From Lonicera japonica (taxonomy: Eukaryota > Streptophyta > Magnoliopsida > Dipsacales > Caprifoliaceae): a DNA stretch of 64,000 bases. The notes under the pieces were generated by a model. That model ran no database searches and was not told the DNA's origin. It saw only the letters and a program-made list of their open reading frames with translations. Made by a program: the position numbers and the translations under genes. Shown here in pieces: positions 36,733 through 46,709 of this stretch. The DNA lies in the NCBI GenBank assembly GCA_021464415.1, contig CM038471.1, positions 29,733,234 to 29,797,233 on the forward strand, read 5' to 3'. Within the stretch, counting starts at the first letter, position 1; every line of letters begins with the position of its first letter.

Positions 36733-37619
36733 ATTGTTTATTTAATAATTGATTAAATTTATTTTCGCATTTATGTGTGTATGCAATATGTTGTGTTATG
36801 TGATAATACTAACTTGCAGGATTTTAATTTTAGTGATATAGTATGGCCAAACTAAATACGGCCTGCGTGTCGTTTTGTTTTTATTGTAATATATAAATAC
36901 GGCATGCGTGTCGTTTTGTGTTTTGCAATGTAATTTTATATTACTAGTCTCTTGTATTAGGCTGTACAATTTTTGTATATTACCTCGCATAGAAGATGGA
37001 GGATCCCTCATCACAAGAGAAGGTAGCCAAGAACTTTGGAGTGTCTAAAGCTACTAAGGATGGAGAGCATAGTTAATTAGTAGCCTTATTTCTCTGGCCA
37101 TACTATATCACATATTTATTGGTTGATGCATGTTTAAATATTCTGTTGTATTATTGTGAGACTGCATATTTATGTCCCTAGAACAAAAGAAATTATTTGT
37201 GCCTTTCCAACACTGATAACTATTAATTTTATGATTATTATAGAAAACGCCTGCCAAAGCGGGGTTATCTTAAATCATCATAAATTAATAGAATGGAAGT
37301 CGAACATCCATAAGTCAGAAAAGTGTTGGTTTGATTTCACAAGGCCGTCAAAACGGTTTTGGGCCTTGAGGCAAAGTGTTGAGAAGCCGAAACATAAGAT
37401 GTAAAACTCAACAAACCAAGAGTTGCATAGAATGTAATTAACAAATGTTGCTTACCTAATTAACAATGTTTAAGTGAAAAGCCAAAGCTTTCTTAATACC
37501 TTGTGTAATACGGATCTTGGACCTACTATGTCCTAATGGGACAATTGCGTGTAAGACATAGTAGGAAATTTTAAAATAAGCATTTTAAATGTTTGCATAT
37601 GTTATTTTGCTGTAGATAG
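36733..37619 (+). other. Copia-1 leader, remainder
   Basis: AT-rich leader between the GC-rich repeats and the gag start. Short open frames are present but none resembles a known protein. Confidence 0.5.
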
Positions 37620-40600
37620 ATGACGAACAATAACACAACCGCTTTTTCGTTGCGATCTGTCCTTGAGAAGGAAAAACTAAACACAACCAATTTCCTAGAC
37701 TGGTTCAGGAATCTGAGAATTGTTCTCAAACAGGAAAGGAAATATTATGTCCTCGAAAATGCTATTCCTGAAGAACCGGCATCTAATGCTCCTCGTGCAC
37801 AGAAAGATGCATATCAGAAGCATCTAAATGATGATTTAGATGTTTCATGTCTCATGCTTGCTAGCATGAATGCTGATCTGCAGAAGCAGTTTGAAAATAT
37901 GAATGCATTCGACATGGTTAAGGAACTAAAGAGTTTGTTTCAGGAACAAGCTCGAGTCGAACGCTTCGAGACTACTAAGTCTTTGTTTTCATGTAAGCTT
38001 ACCGAGGGAGGCTCAGTCAGTCCTCATGTACTCAAAATGATTGGGTACATTGATCACCTAGAAAGGTTGGGGACAACCATTAGCCAAGAGTTGGCCACTG
38101 ATGTCATTCTCCAGTCGCTGCCTGAGTCATATGATAGATTCATTATGAATTTCAATATGCACAGCCTGGAAAGGACATTAACTGAGCTGCATGGGATGCT
38201 GAAAACAGCTGAGCAGAACATTGTTAAGAAAGTTAAGAATAATGTTCTGATGGTTCAAAAGGGAAAGGGTTTCAAGAAAGGTGGAAACGGTAAAGGAAAG
38301 TCCAATGCCAAATGCAAAGGTAAAGCTCCAGTTAAGAACTGGAAGAACAAGAAACAAGATTCTGAGCCCAAGCCTAATCCACAAGCTGAAATGATATGTT
38401 TTCACTGCAATGAAAAGGGTCATTGGAAGAGAAACTGCAAGAAATACCTTGACGACAAAAAGAAGGGACTAGCCCCTTCGTCTTCAGGTACTTACGTTAT
38501 AGAAGTAAATGTTACTTCAGCTTCTTCTACTTCTTGGGTATTAGATACAGGTAGTGCATCTCACATTTGTGCAAATGTACAGGGACTCAAAAGGAGTAGG
38601 AAGCTGGCTAAAGGAGAAGTGGACCTACGCGTTGGAAATCGAGCAAAAGTTGCCGCTCTAGCTGTAGGAACATTTGAGATTCCTTTGCCCTCAGGATTGA
38701 TTTTAGAATTAAATAATTGTTACTATGTGCCTGCTTTTAGCAGAAACATTATTTCTATTTCTTTGTTAGACGAAGAAGGTTTTGAATTCAATTTTAAGGA
38801 CAAATGTTGTTCATTTTCTTTGAATAATATGCAATATGGTATTGGACAATTATTTGATGGTCTTTATATTCTAAATCTTGAAATACCTGTTTGTAACGTA
38901 AATAATAAAAGAATCAAGTCTGATGATTCGAATCCTACTTATTTATGGCATTGTCGTTTAGGCCACATAAATGAGAAACGCATGTTGAAGCTCCATAAAG
39001 ATGGTCTTCTAAATTCATTTGATTTCCAATCTTTTGAACGATGTGAATCTTGTTTGTTGGGAAAGATGACTAAAAGCCCTTTCAATGGTAACAATGATAG
39101 GGCAAGTGATCTTTTGGCCCTCATTCATACTGATGTATGTGGACCACTAAACACAACTGCCAGAGGAGGATATCAGTACTTCATCACATTTACTGATGAT
39201 TTCAGTAGATATGGTTATGTTTACTTGATAAAACATAAATCGGAATCTTTTGAAAAGTTCAAGGTATTTCAAAATGAGGTACAAAATCAACTTGGCAAGA
39301 CTATTAAAGCTCTTCGATCAGATCGAGGAGGAGAATACTTAAGCCAAGAATTCATTGATCATCTTAAGAGTTGTGGAATTGTTTCACAACTTACTCCACC
39401 AGGAACACCACAATGGAATGGTGTATCTGAAAGGAGAAACCGAACACTGTTAGACATGGTTCGATCAATGATGAGTCAGACATCTCTTCCAATATCATTT
39501 TGGGGATATGCTCTTGAAACCGCAGCGTTCACACTAAACAGATCTCCATCTAAGGCTGTAGAAAAGACACCTTACGAGTTATGGACTGGAAAAGTTCCAA
39601 GTCTGTCTTTTCTGAAGATTTGGGGTTGTGACGTTTTCGTCAGACGACTAATCACAACTAAATTAGAACCCAAATCTGACAAATGCTTCTTCGTAGGATA
39701 TCCTAAGGAAACAAAAGGATATTATTTTTATAATCCAACCGAGAACAAAGTGTTTGTAGCTCGGAATGGAGTTTTCTTAGAAAGAGAATTTCTTTCCAAA
39801 GAAAACAGTGGGAGCACAATACATCTAGAAGAAATTCGAGATGATAGTAATCTTAATGAAGAGCCTCAACAAAGTATGCAAATAGTTGCAGAAACTCCTG
39901 AAGAAGTTACAGTCTTACGAAGGTCAAATAGGCCACGTCGCGAACCTGAGAGATTATCACTTTTCGTCTCAGATGAGCAAGACCTAGTGTTGTTAGACAA
40001 CAATGAGCCCTCGACTTTCAAAGAAGCAATGGAGAGCTCTAGTTCCGAGAAATGGCTAGAAGCCATGCAATCCGAAATGAAATCCATGGATGACAATCAA
40101 GTATGGGACTTGGTTGACATGCCAAATGGCTGTAGAGCCATAGGTTGCAAATGGGTTTTCAAAATAAAGATTGATAAAGATGGCAAGATCGATGTCTATA
40201 AAGCTCGATTAGTTGCAAAAGGATATCGACAAATCCATGGTATTGACTATGATGAATCCTTTTCGCCAGTTGCCATGTTTAAATCAATCCGGATCCTTTT
40301 AAGCATTGCCGCATATTATGACTATGAAATATGGCAAATGGATGTCAAAACTGCTTTCCTTAATGGATACCTTGAAGAGGATGTGTACATGACACAACCT
40401 GAAGGTTTTGTCGATCCAATAAATGCTAACAAGGTATGCAAGCTTAAGAGATCCATATATGGTCTTAAGCAAGCATCTCGGAGCTGGAATCTTCGTTTCG
40501 ATGAAACTATCAAAGAGTTTGATTTCAGAAAGAACGAAGAGGAACCTTGTGTGTACAAGAAAACTAGTGGGAGCGCGATAGTCTTTCTGGTATTGTATGT

Positions 40601-41585
40601 AGATGACATACTACTCATTGGGAATGATATTCCTATGCTTGAGTCTGTAAAGACCTGGCTGGGAAAATGTTTCTCAATGAAAGATTTGGGCGAGGCAGCC
40701 TACATATTAGGGATCAAGATCTATAGAGATAGATCACGAAAACTAATAGGACTGAGTCAAAGTAATTACATTGACAAAGTTTTACATAGGTTCAACATGC
40801 AAGACTCTAAAAGAGGGTTCTTGCCAATGACACATGGCACAACACTAAGCAAGACTCAGTGTCCTCAGACACAAGATGAGCGAGATCGCATGAGTAGAAT
40901 CCCGTATGCTTCGGCTATAGGTTCTATCATGTACGCTATGTTGTATACTCGTCCAGATGTAGCATGCGCATTGAGCGTGACTAGCAGATACCAGTCAGAT
41001 CCAGGTGAGAGTCACTGGACCGCTGTCAAGAATATCCTCAAGTACTTAAGAAGAACTAGGGATATATTCTTGATTTATGGTGGGGAAGAAGAGTTGGTTG
41101 TGAATGGGTGCACGGATTCTGGTTTTCAATCAGATAAGGATGATTTCAGATCACAATCCGGTTTTGTGTTTTGTCTCAATGGTGGAGCTGTGAGTTGGAA
41201 GAGTTCTAAGCAAGCCACAGTTGCTGATTCTACAACAGAGGCTGAATATGTTGCTGCTTCAGAAGCAGCAAAGGAAGCAGTATGGATAAAGAAGTTTATC
41301 ACTGAACTTGGTGTCATTCCTAGTAGCACCAATCCAGTGGATTTGTATTGTGACAACAATGGAGCTATTGCTCAGGCTAAAGAGCCAAGGTCGCACCAAA
41401 AATCCAAACATATTCAGAGACATTATCACCTCATTCGTGAGTTCATCAGTAATGGTGATGTGAAGATATGCAAGGTTCCCACAGACGAGAATGTAGCTGA
41501 TCCTTTGACTAAGCCACTTTCTCAAACTAAAAATGATCGTCATTTTAGTGCACTAGGCATTCGTTTTATGAATGAATGGTCCTAG
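37620..41585 (+). CDS. Copia-1 gag-pol polyprotein
   Basis: One open frame of 1321 residues, a normal length for Copia. Domains in order: gag (residues 1 to about 290) with a complete CCHC knuckle CFHCNEKGHWKRNC; protease with VLDTGSASH (about 310); integrase with the HHCC zinc site (HCRLGH, CESC), then the catalytic D, D and E in IHTDVC, RSDRGGEY and NGVSERRNRT; reverse transcriptase with the motif A aspartate in QMDVKTAFLNG and the catalytic YVDD; RNase H ending near DPLTKPL. Every catalytic residue I can check is present, so the element is probably autonomous. The start is the first ATG of the frame. I do not assign a named Copia lineage. Confidence 0.95.
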   Translation: MTNNNTTAFSLRSVLEKEKLNTTNFLDWFRNLRIVLKQERKYYVLENAIPEEPASNAPRAQKDAYQKHLNDDLDVSCLMLASMNADLQKQFENMNAFDMVKELKSLFQEQARVERFETTKSLFSCKLTEGGSVSPHVLKMIGYIDHLERLGTTISQELATDVILQSLPESYDRFIMNFNMHSLERTLTELHGMLKTAEQNIVKKVKNNVLMVQKGKGFKKGGNGKGKSNAKCKGKAPVKNWKNKKQDSEPKPNPQAEMICFHCNEKGHWKRNCKKYLDDKKKGLAPSSSGTYVIEVNVTSASSTSWVLDTGSASHICANVQGLKRSRKLAKGEVDLRVGNRAKVAALAVGTFEIPLPSGLILELNNCYYVPAFSRNIISISLLDEEGFEFNFKDKCCSFSLNNMQYGIGQLFDGLYILNLEIPVCNVNNKRIKSDDSNPTYLWHCRLGHINEKRMLKLHKDGLLNSFDFQSFERCESCLLGKMTKSPFNGNNDRASDLLALIHTDVCGPLNTTARGGYQYFITFTDDFSRYGYVYLIKHKSESFEKFKVFQNEVQNQLGKTIKALRSDRGGEYLSQEFIDHLKSCGIVSQLTPPGTPQWNGVSERRNRTLLDMVRSMMSQTSLPISFWGYALETAAFTLNRSPSKAVEKTPYELWTGKVPSLSFLKIWGCDVFVRRLITTKLEPKSDKCFFVGYPKETKGYYFYNPTENKVFVARNGVFLEREFLSKENSGSTIHLEEIRDDSNLNEEPQQSMQIVAETPEEVTVLRRSNRPRREPERLSLFVSDEQDLVLLDNNEPSTFKEAMESSSSEKWLEAMQSEMKSMDDNQVWDLVDMPNGCRAIGCKWVFKIKIDKDGKIDVYKARLVAKGYRQIHGIDYDESFSPVAMFKSIRILLSIAAYYDYEIWQMDVKTAFLNGYLEEDVYMTQPEGFVDPINANKVCKLKRSIYGLKQASRSWNLRFDETIKEFDFRKNEEEPCVYKKTSGSAIVFLVLYVDDILLIGNDIPMLESVKTWLGKCFSMKDLGEAAYILGIKIYRDRSRKLIGLSQSNYIDKVLHRFNMQDSKRGFLPMTHGTTLSKTQCPQTQDERDRMSRIPYASAIGSIMYAMLYTRPDVACALSVTSRYQSDPGESHWTAVKNILKYLRRTRDIFLIYGGEEELVVNGCTDSGFQSDKDDFRSQSGFVFCLNGGAVSWKSSKQATVADSTTEAEYVAASEAAKEAVWIKKFITELGVIPSSTNPVDLYCDNNGAIAQAKEPRSHQKSKHIQRHYHLIREFISNGDVKICKVPTDENVADPLTKPLSQTKNDRHFSALGIRFMNEWS

Positions 41586-41588
41586 TAC

Positions 41589-41599
41589 AAGTGGGAGAC
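41589..41599 (+). promoter_or_regulatory. Copia-1 polypurine tract
   Basis: AAGTGGGAGAC, directly before the 3' LTR; a typical plant Copia plus-strand primer. Confidence 0.85.
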
Positions 41600-42916
41600 T
41601 GAAAGAGATATGTCCTAGGACTATTCATAGATTATGATTTGTACTTGGATATTTTATGCTTATTGTTATTTATAAAGTTTATTTATTATACTTTATATTC
41701 TCTTGTAAATAATATATATTAATACTAGTTCATCAAGTACGTGACTTGATTGTGGGATGCTAGTAATGTTATAATAATATTATTTAGATGTCCCTAATCA
41801 TATGTCAATAACCTAGGATCACATTGATATAATGATTAGAGTATGGGTCAGCCGATGATTATGTTCCACAAGTCATGGATATGGAAATATCAAGCTGAAC
41901 ATACTGATACTTGTTAGGGAACAAGGTATTGGACTGACCCGCTTTGGGGACACTGCGAGGAGTGTTACATAATGTCATCAGTGATGTTCCGCATTTATGA
42001 TATCGTATTATCCTTAGACCTGAGATCGCCATGGTTACCAACATAGGGATTAGCATGTCAGGCATTATCAAACGTTGCTCTTGATCGAGTAATTATAAAG
42101 ATGATGACCGAGCATACTATGAACTATGTAGAGGTATGTGGTTGATCAAGATGGGATTTGTCACTCTCGTATATTGAGAGAGATGTCGTTGGGCCCCTTG
42201 ATAAGTGTAATTAATATTTGCATGGCCATGCACAAGTGAGATGTCATTTGTTTTAGATTAATTATACTTAGAGATCAAGAAATAAAGATTGAACTATACA
42301 AGAATCACACTTGCCTAGTCTTGTGTTCAATCTAGATATCGATTGACAAAAGGAGTTAATATTTGGAATATCAATTTAAGGTTGTGTCGTTTTTGACCTT
42401 TATACCCTTTGGATAATAGTAATGTTTTACTAGAGACCGCTTACTATTCGTATAATAAAATGGGCTTTTATTTATACTGCCAAAGAGTGTAAAACCTACA
42501 GGGTCGCACACCAAAACGAGTTGGATCAAAACGAATTAAAACGGGCCAAGTTGGACTTGGGCCCAGTTCGTTTGTTGCTTAGGGTTCTCACTAGGGTTCT
42601 CTTATAAAAGGGAACCTTTATTCATCTTGGCCGTCAAGGAAACTCAGAGAGGCCAGAGAGAGAACCCTAGAAGGCGCTAGTACACCAAGCAAGGATCTCA
42701 TCCCGTTCGTGTGTGCATACCGTAGAGGCGTCGTAATTTCTACGCTAAGGACGACAACAACAGAAGGATTCGATCCATCCGGTTCGTTTTAGTAACATCA
42801 AATCACACATAAGGTATGTCTTCTGTCGATTTTATTGAACAGCATAAATCCTAGGGTTTAAGATTAGTGCGTAAATTAGTGTATGCGATGCATGATTACT
42901 GCCCTAATTACCTACA
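41600..42916 (+). repeat. Copia-1 3' LTR
   Basis: The same 1317 bp as the 5' LTR; I noticed two substitutions. Confidence 0.93.
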
Positions 42917-43091
42917 ATTTTTGCCTCTCTGAACCTCATCGTCGTCTTTAAACGTGCGAAATTCTTGTTGGACTAAAGCTGTATAGATCGAAGTGATTCG
43001 TAAAAGTTTTACTGGTGTCTTCATCTTTAAAGCTCAAGAACACATCATAACAATTGAAAGAAAAAGTTTCGTGGGTTTTTACGGCAGCCAT

Positions 43092-44230
43092 TATAATTGA
43101 ATAAAGCTAGTTTGTGGTAATAAATTTTCATGCACCGAAGCGTAAGTTAAAGCAATTATGTTGTAAAGGATGTAACAAATATGAGCTCAGATTGTGAATA
43201 AGAATAGATTGGGATAACCAAAGTCAATGAGTCTTCCTCAAATAATTAGACAATAATTATAATAATAAAAAATAGAGAGAGAGAAAGGCGGAGAAAAAGT
43301 AATGAACTTTCATCCATGCTCTAGCATCATCATTTCTCAAATATTATTTAATTGAATTTATTTTTGTGGATGGTATACGTCATCTTCATTAGATAATGAC
43401 GTTCTTTAATTTGAGAGTCGACCATGGCTTATCTCATACTGCGGTCAAGCTGGCAATATTCTTTGAATATTAGTACTACTGTTACACTCTTTTAATTTGA
43501 ATTTTCATTTGATAATTATTTGTGAATTGTCGCAATTATAAAATTCTCTCCGCGATTGTATTATGTCATTAATAATTCAGTTTAATTTAGATGACACGCG
43601 ATGTATGTATTATAATATCATATTTGAAATTATGTAGATTCTTTACAAGATTTTTAATAATATGTGATTGTGTTTTCTCAAGTATAAAGGTCTTAAGTTT
43701 AAATCCTTTAATTGACTATTGTTTTTTAACTTAGCATATGGGGGTATTTTGGTAATTTAATGAAAAGCTCAAATGTTTTTTTTTTTTTTTGCTTGTAAAT
43801 ATATTTAATTATGGTATCACCTCTATACAACTTTCATGCACGCCAAATTTTGCACAATAAGATGCGATTTGCTCAAGACAATGAGACAAGTACTATCCCA
43901 AAAGAATATATGCCTCTAGTTATTGTAAGTGACAGAATTGTTGAGGGGCTGGACCAAGCTCTGCTTACTTTAATAATACTAATCAACCTATATAATATTT
44001 CAATCCATTATCAGCATTGCAATTATTAGTTACCCCACACCAATCGTATCCCATGCCAGCAACCCATGCCATTATTAATTATAAACATTGTGCTTTTCAT
44101 AACATGGGAATATAGCTTTGTCTCACTTCAAAAACCTATATATATTATTTTGAGGAGATGGTGCAACTATTAAAATTTAATTTTTTTTACTTAATTTATA
44201 TTTCAATTGATAAACACTTTTTTCATTAAG
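43092..44230 (-). other. 5' flank of the third TNL fossil
   Basis: Matches the upstream regions of TNL-1 and TNL-2 (for example ataattgaataaagctagtt, gtactatccc, cgatgtatgtattataatat) and ends near an A-box motif with acttttttcattaagacgg. No gene. Confidence 0.55.
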
Positions 44231-44650
44231 ACGGAGATTTTGGTGTCGATTATATAACATTAGGTTTATATAACACCTTTTTCATTAATTTTTTAATTAT
44301 AGTTGTAATCTTAATTTTATCATCATTGTATAACTCGGGTCATTAGCAATTCATTATATAAACTGTCAGTTTAGTATGATCCTTCCTACTTATATTAATT
44401 AGTGTGAATTTGGGCTAGTGAGATTGGGGAAGGAATTAACTGTCTTGTTTTGTGTTAGGTCTTTAGCTGATTTTTGTTCCCTTGAACTTAAAAGTTTTGT
44501 TTGATTCTGCAGTTGCAGGAATTCTTGCTTTATTGCTAAGTGCTTCACAAAGGCTCATCCTGGCAGTTGTGGGTCTACACAGTTTGCACATATAGTGAAA
44601 ATACAAGAAAATGACTCGAGTTTAGTGGTTTACACGTGTGTTGAAAAAGT
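44231..44650. other. Unidentified sequence found only in unit B
   Basis: Less AT-rich than its neighbours and not seen elsewhere in the window. It contains an acceptor-like gattctgcag at about 44503-44512, followed by a 46-codon plus-strand open stretch. I do not recognise the product. Confidence 0.35.
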
Positions 44651-45149
44651 CTAAGTTGAGTGCCTTCTGCATTTTTGTTACGATTTGGCGAACTACGAAC
44701 TTAGATTCGCCTAATTAGAGGGAGAAGTATGTACATGCGGTAGAGAAAGTAGGAGAGTTGTTTCCGATAGTTCGCCTATTTATCAGTTTGGCTAGAACAA
44801 TGTCAATACGGCTGAAACAAAAATTATAATGAGAAGTAACGAGAAGTGATCACAATAAAATTCTTGTTTAGTTGTGGGAAAAAAATTTGGACAAAAACCG
44901 CTGTTGAAGAGTATTTACTTTATTTTTCACATTTGAACCTAATCTGACAACTCAATTCACGATTCATAGGTTTTCGATTTGTGATATGATTCGCAATGAC
45001 AATTCTGCTTCTAATGGCTTCAAGATTAGATTCTTCTCCTTAAAAGGTCCATGAAGAGTGGAAGACTTGGACGTACAAACGCTGAAGAAAAAAAAAAGGG
45101 GATGCTTCAAGGTAATTTCCTCATTGACCAAATAAAGAAAAATACTCTA

Positions 45150-45760
45150 CAAAAGCAAGACTTTCTCTCACCCACACCCATACATATAAACTAAAAACTA
45201 GCTTAGGATTGAGTATATTTTATGTGTATAATAAAAAAAAATTCACTAAAAGTATATAATTATATTTAGGTCGCTACGTGTTAATTAAGTTTGTTCCTAT
45301 GCTAAAAGTTACAAGTTCAAATTTCTTTTTTAATATTATCTTATAGTATTTTTTTTTCATAAAAGGGGTAATTTCATAATTTTATGTAAAATACCGAAAA
45401 TCCCATCACATAATATCTAGTATATACACTATGTGCCTCATTATATGAAGCTCTTTAGCTCAGCTCAAGTGCATGAGACCCTGCCCAATTGCATGAGACA
45501 ACTCTTTCTCCATTAAAAGAGAGCAAAAAGCCAAGCCCAGCCCAAGTGCATGTTTTTCGCCAAAAAAGAGTGCAAAAAGGGTTCGCTTCAAAGGCCAAAC
45601 CAAACATGTTTCACACAAAAACAATTTATTATTTTTCCCTTTGAAGAAATTATAAAGTTTAGAAAAAATTAGAACCCAGTTCATTTTTTTTTTTTGAAAC
45701 TTTTTAACTTGCGGCCCATAATTCTTTTTCTTAAAGCTTGTGGTTCCAACTTGAGATTTT
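45150..45760. repeat. Receptor-flank block, proximal copy, unit B
   Basis: Counterpart of 13140-13770, leading into the fossil TIR exon. Confidence 0.55.
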
Positions 45761-45926
45761 CGGTCCTCTCAATCTCATCATCATCTCTAAATTTCTAAAA
45801 TCCTTGTTGGTCTAAAACTGTATAGAGGAGATCCGTAAAAGCTTTACGGGTGTGTTCGCCTCTAAAGCTCAAGAACTCATCATAACAAGTGAAAGAAGAG
45901 GCTTCGTGGACTCTTGTAGTGGCCAT
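45710..45926 (-). pseudogene. Fossil TIR exon, unit B
   Basis: Starts at the ATG at 45924-45926 and reads MATTRVHEASSFTCYDEFLSF, then an in-frame stop where TNL-1 has Arg (QGF-stop-KFRDDDE). The match ends after ENLKLE. It lacks the frameshift of its unit A equivalent, so the two decayed separately. Confidence 0.8.
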
Positions 45927-46709
45927 TGTAATTAAAAAAAGCTAGCTTGTCGTAACGAATTTCTGAACACCCCAGCGTAAGCTAAAGTAATTATATTGCA
46001 GAAGATGTAAAAAATATTAGGACTGATTGTGATTTGTGAATTAATACGCTAGATTGAGAATAGATTGGGATAATCAAAGTCAATTAGTATTTCATAAATA
46101 ATTAGACAAAAATAAAATAAAATAGTTATGAACTTTCCTCCATGGTAGCATCATCATTTCTTAAATATTATTTCATTGAATTTATTTTATGGAAGGTATC
46201 TGTCATCTTCCTTAGATAATGACATTCTTTATTTTATTTCTCTTCAAAAAATAATATTGTTAGACTTTTGTGACCTGACTGGCAAACATGAAGAGGACAA
46301 AAAGGCAGGTATAAGAATAATACTACTACTGTTACATCTCTTTTAATTTGATTTTTCATTTGTTATTTATTTGTTACGTGTATATATATACTTATTTTCT
46401 AGTGTGAAATTTGGTAGATTAATTACACCTAGAAAAGGCAATATAAATAGTTTGAACCATCCCGAAAGAAAAAAACAAGACTTTTAATTTAATACGGATG
46501 TAATCATTTCGAACACAAACTTTCTCTCTTTTCCTTTCAAATTGTATCAGATAACCATGCTGGACAACATTAACCATTTGGTACACTTTTTCTTTTGCAA
46601 AGAACTTATATCGATTACATGTTTTTGTATATTCTTTAGGTAAAATTTTAGGTGTATTAGTAATTTTGAGTCAACAGTTTAATTGAACAATATATAACTT
46701 CTTTGTATA
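45927..46709. other. Degenerate TNL 5' flank, unit B
   Basis: Counterpart of 13942-14725. No gene seen. Confidence 0.4.

Larger units (their letters stand above)
34673..42916 (+). mobile_element. Copia-1: complete LTR retrotransposon
   Basis: An 8244-bp Copia element with two LTRs of 1317 bp (34673-35989 and 41600-42916), a primer binding site, a polypurine tract and one uninterrupted gag-pol frame. It is flanked by ATTTTT on both sides (Copia elements usually duplicate 5 bp). I see two differences between the LTRs, near 35061-35072 and the matching place in the right LTR, so insertion is recent. It sits in the third TNL fossil of unit B only. Confidence 0.95.
34626..43091 (-). pseudogene. 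Third TNL fossil: TIR exon split by Copia-1
   Basis: The right piece (43091 down to 42917) starts MAAVKTHETFSFNCYDVFLSF and continues through a D-TSKTFT version of the TIR core. A small insertion then shifts the frame (stop near FSPTRISHV). The left piece (34672 down to about 34626) continues the same exon around the residues matching LEKAIRQSKI. Copia-1 lies between, flanked by ATTTTT. The gene was probably already broken when Copia-1 arrived, because the sequence past 34626 is not TIR. Unit A lacks this region. Confidence 0.8.

Noticed and set aside
44400..44640. Possible captured WRKY-type exon (short Cys-containing open stretch ending in VVYTC)
   Set aside because: No WRKYGQK core and the zinc-ligand spacing does not fit. 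Resemblance is limited to a few residues.
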